A stretch of DNA of 64,000 bases from Cyathus striatus (taxonomy: Eukaryota; Basidiomycota; Agaricomycetes; Agaricales; Nidulariaceae). The translations under genes and the position numbers were made by a program. The notes under the pieces are model-generated. The model made no database searches, had not been told where the DNA came from, and worked only from the letters and a program-made list of their open reading frames with translations. The stretch lies in the NCBI GenBank assembly GCA_025738555.1, contig JAOVFP010000002.1, positions 2,728,001-2,792,000 of the forward strand. The letters run 5' to 3'. Shown here piece after piece: positions 32,021 to 44,221 of the stretch (position 1 is the stretch's first letter; every line of letters begins with the position of its first letter).

Positions 32021-34477
32021 CTAGTCAATACTGTATCTCTCTTTCAACATCCCATCCTCAATTGCTTTAATCTCTATTTGGATCGTTAGCAAGATATTCC
32101 CAACAAATTCCAGAAGATCACTCACGCAAGGCGATATGTTTCGAGTGAATGCGACCCGTAGCAATATTCCCTACACCGAAAATGATCACCATATCGCCTT
32201 TCTGAAAAAGATAGCTTACCCATCGCGTACCAAAGCCCCTTCGGACCCATCTCTCTCCATGCACTATTCAACTCTCCTTCTGCATTAAGACCCCACACTG
32301 GCTTGCATCGCACTGCGACTGATTCGCCACATACGTCTCTTATGACTTGGTGTGCATGGTCATAGCTGGAAGTCACGTTTAATATCCCTCAGCAACCGAT
32401 ATAATACATATCATACCCAGTGCAGAGGACCACCACATCGGCCTTTAACTCGCTGTCGTTTTCAAACCTCAAACCCTCCTCGGTGAATTCCTTGAGCACA
32501 GAATCGCTCTTTATCTTGATCTTCCTATCAACGATGAGCTGGCTGCAACCACGGTCTACGAGGACTCAGCAAGGAAACCAACAGAATACGCTCAATTTAC
32601 ACACCAATGTAGTGTCCCCCAGTTCGTTCACGTATGAGAAGCATCAGCCCAGCTTCCTTTATGCCCATGTTGAGTCGGAATCCAACGCTCCGTAGTCCGT
32701 TTAGCAAGTTTCTACATCAGTTACGCAGTCAGTGTTCGCATCCAGATCGTCGAAACATGACGTACTTGTCCAGTTCCGCAATCTTCTTTGTCATGCGATA
32801 TGATAGCCCGACGTCAAGATGTACTGGTGTTGATAGAGCAAAAACGTCTGCCACGTGCACCGGGACTGGGGAATCGCTGTACGCTTCTACGACGACATTG
32901 GTACTCTGAACTGAGGAAGTTGCAAACACGCACTGGTAGCTGTAGCCCTGAGTCCTGAGTTCAGGTTCTTGACATAGGTTGAAGAGCGCTGATACATCGT
33001 AACTTCCACTCCTTGATTGTGGCAATCTTCGCAAACATCGTGAGCTAGTTAAAGTTTTAATACTCCTGTTAAAACCCGCTGTTGATAGATACGACGCACC
33101 CGAATTGCATGAACCTACTACAACTACCCTTTTCCCTGTGTACGCTTGGGCACTTGTGTGTTGGGATGAATGTAGTATTTGGCCTTTGAACATATTCTGA
33201 ATACATTTCAGTAGGTTGTATCGATGAATAATGGTTGCAATACCAACCATTCCAGTAAATTGCGGTATATGAGGTCTTCCTCCCCTGTATCCGGTGGCAA
33301 ACACCATATGCTTAACAACCAATGTCCTCAAGGTGTTGTTGTCCTTCTTGATTGCCACCGACCAAAGAAGAGTATCGGCGTCCTGGGATGCATTAAGCAC
33401 TGTCACTGATGTCCAGACTGCAAGGTTAAGCTGTTTTGCATAGGCTTCCAGCCAGTCTCCTAGCTGAAATGGATGCGTGAACACCGCTGACCTAACCCAG
33501 CCTAGTGCACGATACGAAGACTGACCTCTTTTCCATCAAGGTACTCCGGCCACGAAGATGGAAACCTGTACAAGGTTAGTATATTTCCCGACGCAATCCC
33601 AATGACAAATATGCTCACGGAATATAGGGGGACTGGATACTAGCTATAGCAACCCTCGTTAGTAATACTGCGAGCAGTACGTTGAATAATGGCGCTCACC
33701 CTTCGAATCATGTAGACGAAGGCAATTATACCTATTTCTCCACACATCCCCTACACATTCATCCTTTTCAACTATGAGCGTCGACACGCCAAGGTTTTTC
33801 AATCTCGCAGCTGTGTACAATCCATTATGGCCAGCTCCAACAATCAGAACAGTAGGGTCTCTATCTTCAAAAGTCTCTAGGTCAGGAGATTCAACAAAAC
33901 ATTCTTCTGTTGATAGGTTTGGTTGCTTCCGAATAAGTTCAGGTGAGCCATGAAATGAATCAAGCGATGTATAAATCACATGCGCCTTCCACTGGGTATC
34001 ATCCCCAACTTTTGTTGGTACCAGGTGTACAATGCCAGTACACGACCCAGCTGCTACGTTGAATGAAAACATGGCCTGAATCCATGCAAGGTCTGGGTAC
34101 GGCTGTTCATACGTTGGGGAAACTTCGTCGCTCAACTGCACATTGCAAATATGGGTTTGCAGAAGCCTGTCCTTGAGGAACTGGCGGATGGCTTCTGTAC
34201 CCTCGAAAGTGCGGAAATCCCATGTGAGGGCGAGAATATCTCTCCAATACCCCGACAAAGCGATTCCACCATTTTCATCCTCGACCGGGTCAAACGTTGA
34301 AGGAAAGAGTGTTGAAATGACACCTTCTATAGATCCGGACATGATTGACGAAGAAAATGATTGGAGCCATTCGGACGCTACTGCAGCGACATTGACGCAT
34401 TCGGGAGGGCTACTAAAACCTAGCTTGGAGAGAACTGGCAAAGACTGTTCAGAGGTGTGAAGGGAAGGGCGCTCCAT
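32021..34477 (-). CDS. FAD/NAD(P)-dependent monooxygenase (FMO-like), copy A
   Basis: About ten exons join in phase to nearly 600 residues. The first 170 residues look like an NTF2-like domain (SGYWRDILALTWDFRTFEG, PYPDLAWIQAMFSFN). The FAD-binding Rossmann motif VLIVGAGHNGLYTAARL, then RNRYNCLRLHD, the FMO-type FATGY box and a second dinucleotide site (KRVVVVGSCNSAHD) follow. DVVVLCTG closes the FAD fold. Such enzymes use NADPH and oxygen to oxidise N, S or carbonyl carbon of small molecules, and the substrate here is unknown. A 14-residue mini-exon (QSPYIP) and a 47-base intron are conserved in copy B. A tandem paralogue lies 264 bp upstream and a more distant one at 61697. No signal peptide is seen, so it is cytosolic. 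Confidence 0.88.
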
Positions 34478-34524
34478 CCGAGGTGAAGATTAAGGTGGAG
34501 GCCTGCAAGCTGTCTGCAGGCGTA

Positions 34525-34536
34525 GAATATAAGTCC
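34525..34536 (-). promoter_or_regulatory. TATA-like element of FMO A, shared with copy B
   Basis: On the minus strand GGACTTATATTC lies about 50 bases before the FMO A start. The same GGACTTATATTT occurs at 37267-37278 before FMO B, so part of the promoter was duplicated with the gene. Confidence 0.45.
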
Positions 34537-34741
34537 TGCCATCCAAAGCTATTATGAACGTGAGCATTCGATAATCATGAGCCTACTGAGAAAGTTCAGG
34601 GGCCATGTCCGATCAAAGGAAATCCATTACCATAGGAAGACGTTGTGCAACTACCAAAGCTTCATGGAGATATGGTTGTTGTATGTTAGAGTTATCGATT
34701 TAACCCGTTATATTCTCGGAAACAAGGATTATACAGACTAC

Positions 34742-37225
34742 TTATTCGATGCTGTATCTCTCTTTTAGGAGGCCGTCCTCAATCGCCTTTATTTCTATAG
34801 GACTTATTAGTAAAGTATCATCGAAGAATTCGGAGGCTGACTCACGTAATGCAATGTGTTTCGAGTGGACGCGACCTGTGACAGTGTTGCCTATACCGAA
34901 TGATCAATATAACGCCATCGCAAAAACAAATTACTACTTACCCATCGCATACCACAGCCCCTTTGGACCAATCTCTCTCCAGGAGCTATTCAGCTCCCCT
35001 TCCACATTAAGTCCCCAAACTGGCCTGCATTGTTCTGCAACTGATTCACCACAGATATCTTTTATAACTTCATGCGTACCGACAAACCTGAAAGTAATAT
35101 TCAGTAACCTGATAACCTACAACCAATGATAAAACGTAGATCACACCCCGTGCAGAACATCACCACATCAGCCTTTAACTCGGTGCCATCCTCAAACCTC
35201 AGACCATCCTCCGTGAATTCACTGAGAGTGGAATCGCTCTTCAACTTGACCTTCCCATCAATAATGAGCTGGCTACATCCATGGTCTGTGAAGAGTTAAA
35301 AAGGAAAAATATGTGTAAGGGCTAATTACACACCTAAGTAGTGCCCTCCAGTTCGCTCAAGTACATGAAACAAAAACCCGGCTTCCTTTATACCCATGTT
35401 AGTTCGGAATCCAACGCTCCGGAGTCTATCTAGCAAATCTCTGCGTAAGTAGTATGCATCGTTAGGATATAATTTGCTAAGGCATGAACGTTTTACAGAC
35501 TTGTCTAGCTCCGCAATCGCCTTTGCCATACGGTACGATAGCCCGACACCAAGATGGACAGGCGTCGATTGAGCGAACAGGTCCGTAATGTGTACTGGGA
35601 TTGAAGGATTGCCGTAAGTTGCTACAATGACATTGGAATTACATTCAGCATTTTCCAGGAACAACGAGCACGCACTTTTAACTGAGAACTCAGCACCGGG
35701 TTTCAGGCTCAAGGTATAGACTGGAGAGCGCTGATACATCGTAACATCCACTCCATGGTTGTGATAATCTTCGCAGATATCATGAGCTGAAGGGTGCTTT
35801 AACGCTGTTGCTATGATTCGTTGTCAACAGGCAAGACGCACCTGAGCTACATGCACCTACTACAACAACCTTTTTCCCGATGTGATCCTGGGCACTTCTA
35901 TGTTCAGATGAATGGAGCATTTGACCTCTAAAAATATCCTGGCCATATTCATAGTGAGTTGCAGGTACTACGTAGCACAATATATGTAAGACCAACGAAC
36001 CATTCCAACCACCTGCGGTATGCGTGGTCTCCCGCCATTGTATCCGGTAGCAAATATTAAATGCTTAACAACAAATATCCTCATGGTACCGTTAGCTTTT
36101 GTGATGGTCACCGACCAACGGTGCGTATCAACATTCTGGGAAGCATCAAGCACTGTCACTGATGTCCAAACCGCAAGATTGAGCCGTTTTGCGTAGGCTT
36201 CCAGCCAATCTCCTAGCTATAAATGGGTACGAAGATATATCAAACTTCAGCCCAACAAGCGTAGAGAGCAGACTCACTTCTTTTGCATCAGGATACTCAG
36301 GCATCGAAGACGGAAATCTACCTAATATTAGCAGCTGATATAAATGTTGACCAACGATGCCTACGGGATATATGGGGACTGGATGTACGCTACAAAAACC
36401 ATCGTAAGCAACAGCAAAACCAATAAGATGATGGCACTCACCCTTAGGATCGTGCAGTCGAAGGCATCTATACCGATTTCTCCACACATCTCCTACACAT
36501 TCATCCTTTTCGACTATGAGTGTCGACACACCAAGACTTTTCATCCTCGCAGCTGTGTACAATCCATTATGGCCAGCTCCTACAATCAAAACAGTGGGAT
36601 CTTTATCCTCGAAGTCCCCAAGCCAGGAGATTTGATAGAATATTCTCCTGCGTGAATACCCGATTGCCGCTGAATAAGTTCAGGTGAGCCATGAAGTGAT
36701 TCGAGGGCTGTATACATCACATGCGCTCTCCACTGGATATCATCCTCAGCTTTTATTGGCACCAACCGTACAACCCCAATACACGACCCAACAGCGACGT
36801 TAAACGTAAACACGGCCTGAATCCATGCAAGATCTGGGTACGGCTGTTCATATGTTGGGCAAACCTCGTCGCTCAGCCGCATATCGCTAACGTTAGCACA
36901 CTGGAGCCTGTCTTTGAGAAACTGGCGAATGGCTTTTGTACCTTCGAAAGTACGGAAATCCCAGGTGAACGCAAGGATATCTCTCCAATACCCCGACAAA
37001 GCATCAACATCGACGCTATCATAACCATGATCTATCGATTTAAACGTTGAGGTAGCAGCGTCGAAATGACATCTTCGATGGATCCAGATGCAATTGAAGA
37101 AGAGAAGGATTGTAGCCACTTGGATGCTATTGCAGCAGGGTCAGCACACTTGGGAGGCTGCTGAACCCCAGCTTAGGGAGAACTGGCAAAGATTGTTCGG
37201 AGGGGTGAAGGGAAGGATGTCCCAT
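34742..37225 (-). pseudogene. FAD/NAD(P)-dependent monooxygenase (FMO-like), copy B, frame-broken in its 5' part
   Basis: This is the tandem partner of copy A, with the same exons, the mini-exon ahead of QSPYIP and the same domain order (NTF2-like, VLIVGAGHNGLYTAARM, FATGY, KKVVVVGACSSAHD, DVVMFCTG). The start aligned with copy A is at 37225. Three single bases are missing relative to copy A: near 37156-37160, near 37049 and near 36610. Each lies in or beside a short run of one base, and each shifts the frame. Everything from 36580 down to the stop at 34742 is open and spliced normally. The gene is therefore either recently dead or carries sequence errors. A translation from a downstream start would lack the NTF2-like part. 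Confidence 0.75.
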
Positions 37226-37266
37226 CTGTGGCAAAAAATCAACGTGAAGACCTTCTTGCAGGTGTT

Positions 37267-37278
37267 AAATATAAGTCC
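37267..37278 (-). promoter_or_regulatory. TATA-like element of FMO B
   Basis: GGACTTATATTT on the minus strand lies about 45 bases upstream of the aligned start at 37225. It matches the element in front of FMO A. Confidence 0.4.
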
Positions 37279-38419
37279 TGTCATCTGAAGTCACCAGGTT
37301 TTCATTTCTCTACCTGATTTGAACGCGAGTTTTCGATTTAGAATAGCGGTCATTCAGAAGGTTTCCGCATGTTTCCCTCGTTTAAGGTCGTGAATTCCGG
37401 CCGTGTTAAAGGACCATACTTAACTAAAGAAAACGTAGGAGTCCAGGTTTAAGGTCACAAGGTCAACGACGAGCGAGGAGAATCATCCAGAAGATAGAGC
37501 TTCTAGAGCAGAGATAAACAAGCTCAAGTGAGACTGAGCAGAACGATCATTGAAAAGAAAGGGTAGCAGACGTACCTCCTTTCTAGACATGATCCATGAT
37601 GCACTGATGCATGACGTTTGAACCCCCGGGACAGGTCGAACGAGTGAAGACAGTTGAAGTAAAGGCCGCAAAGATCAGATTCCACAAGTTCAATATCCTT
37701 TCGTAACCTCACAGAGTAGCTATTTGCGCAACGTGTAAATTATTATGGTGGGTAGGAGATCTGATTATGAGAGCATGTTGAATGGTGTAAAATAGTTTGT
37801 CAACAAGAAAGTCGCGTTCAAGTCCGAACGGTCGCGTTAGCGAGTTGATCTGATCCATACAGCCACTACCACAATCAAGCCACAGCGCTCCAACGATGCT
37901 CTTCCAATGATCTACTTATTCCTCAGTATTCAATATTCAATATTCATAGTATCCTCATTCTTAGTACTTTGAACGCATTCCATCTTCGCCAAGCAACCCA
38001 ATGAAACAAATTTAGCTGGAGGGAGAAGTAAAAGGTTTCGGGGTGTCACCGGAGACGAGATTAGTACAAGTTGGCAAGAGGTTGCCGGTTAATGTTGAGT
38101 ATTGACTGACGTACTGAACGGCGAACAAAGGATCTGACTCTTCTAACATGGTGCTATCGAAAAGAAGACGTGCACATGACACGGGAAGAGAAAATCTCAT
38201 ACGACGGTACCATGTACATTTTGTACAGTATGTACTAGGTCCTCATATAAGTATACAGATACTCGAGACTCCTCAAGCTTCAAGAAAGGTCCTGCTATGG
38301 TGCCTGTTGCAATACAACTGAACCATTGCTTAGGCACTCAGTTCTCAGAGTTTGGCATTTGGAAGAAAATTGAATTAGCTTTTGGGCATATCTACGTTCT
38401 AGCATTAACACATCGTCTA
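37279..38419. other. Intergenic, no recognisable gene
   Basis: The stretch contains the promoter side of FMO B and the 3' flank of the carboxylesterase. Minus-strand frames of about 60 codons near 37483-37712 and 38012-38200 have no known motifs. An AT-rich patch with repeated TATTCAATATTC lies near 37925-37945. Confidence 0.5.
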
Positions 38420-40415
38420 CTACGCTCTCTGTGACATGTCGGTTTTCGCAATGACGAAGCATCTCCTGGTCTCTATCTCCGGTTCATTCTCGATGAAACT
38501 GCCACTTTTCCCCTGTGCTTCATTCCTTGTCTGCTGAAGCACAATCCTCTTCCTCTCCCCATCCACACTATACCTCTCCCATGTAGGCGACCTCGCAAGC
38601 TTATATGTATTTGGGTCACCGCTTCGCACAAATGAAACCCAGTACGCAATCAATTCCTCCGCGAATGCCTTTTCGTCGTTGGTCATAGGGAAGAATTCCG
38701 CAGTCCCATTAAGTTCTCTGTTGGATCCTCGGAACATCATCCAGTTTTCTGCTTCATGTCCAACACCAAGTGAGGCGTTCATCGTGGGGTTACGTTGGTT
38801 GTAACGATAGGTAAAAGTCGGTTCTCCGGTTCGGTTGAATGCAGTACCTGCGAATGTTCTCTGTTCCCTGTTACTCAGGAAGCTGGAAGCCATGAAGATT
38901 TTGATAGGACTTACAGCGCATCGGAATTCCAGCTCGCCGGTAAGAGTTTGATACCTCCATTCCTCGGAATCATTGAAATCTGACAGTGGATAGGCCTGCG
39001 CACGTTCATATTAACTTCTTCATATAGGCTGAAGTCAGGAGACTCACATCAATAATAGTGTCGATATCTTTCTCAGTCAACGACGGATAGTATGACAACA
39101 TCGCATCGGACAAGTTGGTTCCAAACGAGAGAGTATCGTTTGTTGTTGACCTACGCTCTACCATCAACTCTTGCTCTTCCACACACGATGATGAGTGACT
39201 TACCCGACTATCAAAGGCATGGGAGGGAATTCCCCCTTCAGCAGCATATGCGTTGGGAATCCAGTGACGAATTTTCCGTCCAGTATAGGGCCAAAAGCTT
39301 TATACCTTGATCCATTGCTGTACATCTTTTCAGCAGTGCATCGGTAAACAATAGGAAATACACTCACAATGCTGGACTATCAACCGCATCTTGCGCTCTT
39401 GCAATACTCGGCAAGTCTGCGTTTCGAAGGCATTCCATTTCTTCAGTTCTGTTGTTCGTAGATGAAACACACCCAGTGCGGTTCACGAAAAATTCATACA
39501 TAGGCTTTCAGTCGAATGTTATGCCAAGGTCGTAAAGCGAAATAAATATGACAGTGCATACCATATTGAGAACATTAGTGGGCATCGGTGTCCTGTACAC
39601 GCTCTGTGCAATTGCACCTGAAAACAAACCTTTCTTGCCACTTTCCCCGCTTACCAAGTGCATAATGACAGCCTCGCCTCCTGCACTTTCTCCGCTTATG
39701 ATCACTTTCTTTTTATCCCCCCCAACTTTATCAATATGCGCTTGAATCCACTTCAACGCCATGATCTGATCTTGGAAGCCGGCATTGGCGTCTTCTCTGA
39801 AGGCAGGGGACGACAGCCAGCCGAGCGAGCTGAGACGATATGCGACGCTCACTGCGATGAAGTTGGGAGACTGGGCGATCCAGTGGTCGAATCGATATGT
39901 AGCTGGGTTGCCAAAAATGTAGCCACCACCATGGAAGTATACCAGAGTGGGAACTTTTTAAAATATTAACGATGACTTTGGGATAGGGAAGAACGGAGTG
40001 GACGTACGGTTATCACCTGGTTTTGCACCCAGCGGGACATATATGTTCAGTTTCAGACAATCTTCGGAGCCTGCGCCCCCTGCATCGCCATCTATAACGG
40101 TGGTCAGTCCTCTGGTATAGGATGTATCAATAACTACTCACGCAAAGTGGACCCCTGTATGCAGGGCTCTGCGTACTCTTTCGCGCCTACCACCTGTCCT
40201 GCCGCCGCTTCTGTTATACGCGTCTCGTTTAAAGAAACTGGAGCGCGGAATCGAAGACTACCGAGCGGTGGTTCAGCATATGGCACGCCTAGGTAGGCCA
40301 CCATGTTGGGGTAGGTTCGGTTTCCGAGATACTTTGCGTATCCCATATCCAATATGTCATCCACAGATGAAGAGAGCGCTACTGTGAGCAGGGATAAGAG
40401 AGATAAGAGAAGCAT
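38420..40415 (-). CDS. Secreted type-B carboxylesterase/lipase
   Basis: About eight minus-strand exons join in phase to nearly 540 residues. A signal peptide (MLLLSLLSLLTVALSSS) comes first. AYLGVPYAEPPLGSLRFRAP is the family signature near the N-terminus. GSEDCLKLNIYVP is followed by the oxyanion-hole HGGGYIFG. The nucleophile elbow is GESAGG (Ser). The catalytic His lies in VGHEAENWMMF near the C-terminus. The acid residue is less clear. Type-B carboxylesterases hydrolyse esters of small or lipid substrates and are secreted or vacuolar in fungi. One intron near 39310-39365 needs the acceptor ending TGTACAG to keep phase. No frame break was found. A TATAAAAG box lies about 70 bases upstream. 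Confidence 0.88.
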
Positions 40416-40484
40416 CTTGATTTCGGTTTGTCCTCTATGATTCTGTGGTTTATTGCTTTTCTGAAGTCATTAGCTAGGTAGGCT

Positions 40485-40494
40485 CTTTTATACT
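40485..40494 (-). promoter_or_regulatory. TATA box of the carboxylesterase
   Basis: AGTATAAAAG on the minus strand lies about 70 bases before the ATG at 40415. Confidence 0.5.
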
Positions 40495-42619
40495 CCCTTC
40501 ATTTCCGTCCTGTGCGCCATTTTTTAATAGATCGCCGAATGTATTTCACTGAATTCAAACCGAGGCCCCGGTGGCAAAAAGACTGCACCTATAATTGTCA
40601 TCGTCCGTAGTCTCATTTAGAACCTGCTCCAACGAAATCCACCGACGGGACTGAATGAAGTCGTTGAGATTCAAGCTACTATGTAGTATCGCCGATGGAA
40701 ATGAGGCGATTTTGGCCAGTCTGATAGGTCGCATCATGTGTGCCTCAGGTAACTAGTAGCGGATTTTACAAGTCTTTTGCAATGCAAGGTTCTTCATGCT
40801 TCAATACTCGGACATATGCCAAGACCCGATCGTATATGTAGATTTAGATATCTGCTGCTGACTTCGACATTCGGACATTCTTCCTTTTCATGGATGTTGT
40901 GGGCTATTCATTTGCACTCTCTCACACCGTGTTATCCTGGTTCGGTCTACCGGACTTCACAGAGGAATCATGAAATCATCTCATAAGTTATTTCCGCGTT
41001 ATCCTCCTATGTCATCCATTAAAAGATGTGTAATAGTGTAACGTACATTTATCCATGCCAGTGAGCCCTCTCTCTCTACTTCCTGGACTATAGGTAAGAA
41101 CTGACGCTTGATTGACGGTATAGATAGATATCCTATGTGCTATACGCACTACATTAGCATCTGCCCATAATATGCTTTTGAGATGAGGAAGGTTCGGATA
41201 TTCATGGATTCGCTGGAGCGTTAATATTTTACGCAGAGTAGTAACGCCAAGTCCGTTACTAATAACTGTCCTCCTGCACTGTGGATTCATCTGCTGAATG
41301 ATACAATCCATCCAACACCCTAGAGTCTACGCCGAGCATGATTACCAGGAAGTGACACTGACAGCGGCGAAAGAGTGTTAGCTCTATTCTAAGAGCGTAG
41401 AAACTCTATTATTTATAAAACTTTTAGTCTCCTCGCAATATCAAAATATTTTGTTCGTTCTCACAACTACTTATAACCGAAACTTGACGGAAAACGTTTT
41501 CGTTGTAAGTTGGGTTGCGAAGTGCGTCGTTACACACAAGGTTTTATTCGTGAGTCTGAGTCAAACAGGAAGAAATTAACAGTTGAAAGGCGGTGATTGC
41601 TATTAGCTTTGTCACACGAGTTCCCTATTATTATCTCCTGCTAAATAAGTAGTCGAGTATTCAGTCAAAGAGGGAAGCCGAGAAAGGTCCCGAGGGCCCA
41701 AGAGCCAAGTATTAAGAGAACACCGAGACTTCGATTGATTCTTGTCAACAACAACGTTTTAAGACGAGGACCGAGGTCGAGTGGGTCATTCATAGCATGA
41801 TGGTATGCATGTATGTATAGACACAATGAAATAAGCCATCCATTGGCTTACAGAGAATAGATAGATCATTTACTGTAATAGTGTCATTCATTGAGTAGGA
41901 TGGAATCACAAGCTCTTGTACCATGAAACAGAATCTAAATTCATTACACAAATTACAACACGGCAGCTACTCAAGTGACGAAAGCAATAAATACATACAA
42001 CATTTGATATTCATCCTGAACAAAGCATCAGCAAAACTGATCAAGTACAACAATGAGACACATACATCTTCACAAGTTGAAAAGAGAGGGAAGAAAGGAA
42101 AAAAAGCTCAGCGAATGAGCGAAAGGTTCCAAAAATTATCATCGCTCATATATCTGCAACGAAGCCAGTTCGACGACACGAAGTCGCAGAATGCTACGAT
42201 CCAAATAACTGAGAAAAGCGACATCAACAAACGAGCTTCAAAATCTAGCGCAAGCCACTACAGCTTCGCATCACAAAGTCCTCCTTCATCGACACACCCA
42301 AATACAGGTCACGTTGTGCCTGGCCATATATCAAGTACAATGTACAAGTGTAGTGTCTGCTACAGCACGCGTAAGTGCACCAGATGCGCGGCATCAATCA
42401 TGCAACTTGGCATGTCACCATGTATGCGTAAGCATTGACCACCACAACGTACAGCAGACCAGAAGATAGGCTCCTGAGTAAGGGCAATATCATGTGTATG
42501 GAACAGTGTGCAAGCATGTGCAATAATGTATAGCAATGATCTGTGTAGTGTGTTTGTGTGTGGGTTTAAATATGGATACGGTTTCCGGAGAATCAGATGC
42601 GCGTCTTTAGTCTGGTATG
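40495..42619. other. Gene-poor stretch with one weak frame
   Basis: The only notable frame is 41923-42438 on the plus strand (171 codons, ATG start). It is rich in Lys, Ser, Asn and Gln and ends in a short Cys-containing segment (MYKCSVCYSTRKCTRC). Codon use is AT-biased and I recognise no domain, so it may be chance or untranslated RNA. The rest is AT-rich with no gene or repeat I can support. Confidence 0.4.
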
Positions 42620-42799
42620 TCATATCATGTCAGGGAGGGGGTCAACGAATCCAGTCGCCAGCCGGCCGCAGCACGTTTTGCACGGTCGGTGGTATACCTT
42701 TTTACCGGTGTTACAGACGACTGGGCACCAGAGGGAAGCGAGCTTCACTCCAGCCGCATGGTTAACGACGATGGACACTGCAAGCAGCATCAATCTCAT
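42620..42799 (-). CDS. Candidate small secreted cysteine-rich peptide
   Basis: A 59-residue minus-strand frame starts MRLMLLAVSIVVNHAAG, which could be a signal peptide. A basic segment with five Cys follows (WCPVVCN and PCKTCC). It stops at 42620-42622. The size and layout fit a small secreted protein, but five Cys is an odd number, there is no paralogue to compare and the opposite strand is also open. An alternative is chance or an exon of a longer gene. I do not recognise the family. Confidence 0.25.
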   Translation of the reverse strand: MRLMLLAVSIVVNHAAGVKLASLWCPVVCNTGKKVYHRPCKTCCGRLATGFVDPLPDMI

Positions 42800-43669
42800 C
42801 AACCTATCGGAGAAGAACTAGTGACTCTGTGGCAAGACGCTGTCTTGCCCGCCGCAGCGTTTGAAGGCAGGAATTACCCAGATCCCCAGTGAAAGCAGTG
42901 GCACCAAGACAGAAATGAAGTTGCCATTAGGCCTCTACACTTCCGGGATGTCCAGAGGAAATCCATGGGCACATAGAAATCGAGGCTCGTCCAGAAGAAT
43001 GTCGCCTGCTTAAAAAGCAGATATGCAGGTGCAAGGCTTGCTTGTGAATGAGGACGTTAGCAAAAGCTGAGATCCAGTATGGAACAAGCAGTCGTAGCAA
43101 TGAGCGATGGTTAAAGACAAAGGAGGTTCCGAGTGATTGAGCGATTATAAATGGGCATTGTTTGGTCGAGTGGCGTGAGTTAACACACGTAAATATCATT
43201 ATTCGGGCCGGTTACCGGTGCTTAGCTTAAGGCCCCTGTACTTGTGCCTAGTTGAACCATTGAGCTTTCAACGTTCAGATTCCTCACTTTACATTTTATC
43301 TCAAACTAACAACTGAATATAGCTGCTCGAACACATACTTATTTATGAGCAGTGGAAGTACAGAATAAGTGATAAGTAATGTTATCCTTCGTTGCTAGCC
43401 TCATGTACGCCGCACGGTCACTAGAGCTCTATTACTGTACTAACACAATCAATTCGGCAGTAACGCATCTGAGGTAGAAATGCCGAATTTTCCCTCCTCC
43501 ACAAAAAGTATTATTTTTGAGGTCTGTATTTTATCTAAACTACCGTACAAGTTATTGTAGAACGTTAGCGTAGTTTGATGTACGTTAATTACTTGATTGA
43601 TTAAGCATTAATGCTTGTGCTTAAATGCCCAATGACTGGTTACGATATTCAAAGAAGTAAAATAATTGC

Positions 43670-43768
43670 ACGCTAACGGGATTTGAACCAGCAGTCATAC
43701 GACACTACAAGCAACATTCAGCATAGAAACGTTACATACTGTACCATTTATCCGCCAGACAACATTGC
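43670..43768 (-). tRNA. tRNA-like sequence, probably a pseudogene or SINE head
   Basis: On the minus strand an A-box-like TGGCGGATAAATGGT (43743-43757) precedes a B-box-like GGTTCAAATCC (43679-43689), the order of RNA polymerase III promoters in tRNA genes. A T-arm with loop TTCAAAT is visible. The acceptor strands do not pair, the T stem has a mismatch and the D stem is short, so this is not a good functional tRNA. No amino acid was assigned. Confidence 0.25.
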
Positions 43769-44221
43769 TTTAATTTTAAAGCTACATGTAACAATAAAAA
43801 TACTTGACATGCCGAAAATTACAATATGTAACACCTAAAATCTTGAAGTGCCGAATGTATCTATGAGTTTGGGATGTAACGCACTGTGAAGGGTGCCGAA
43901 TTGATTATGTTAGTACAGTAGTATCGGTCCTCGGAGGTTAGCGCCACTTTCAAAATATACACTGCAAATAACAATCTAACACATACTTCTGTTAGAATGA
44001 GCCTATGATTTCGCATAGGCCGGTATCGCGCACCATTTATAAGTTTTACAACTACCTTGTGCGCAACTTGTAGGGCCACTTTTGAGACGTTAAATAAAGT
44101 TAAGAGTGCATTCACCATTGGGCTAAAGCACCTACCAGTACCCGATCTAAGCGAAAGGATCAGCAACAGCAGTCAATGACTCACTAAGTATTGCAATTAC
44201 GGTATACAATATACTTACTCT
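43769..44221. other. Intergenic, AT-rich
   Basis: A 101-codon minus-strand frame (43861-44166) has no motif I recognise. Given the tRNA-like piece nearby and AT-rich repeats, the region may hold an old non-coding repeat. Confidence 0.4.

Noticed and set aside
41923..42438. 171-codon plus-strand frame with a Cys-containing tail
   Set aside because: AT-biased codons, no domain, no introns where most local genes have several. Not supported as a gene, only noted in the intergenic entry.
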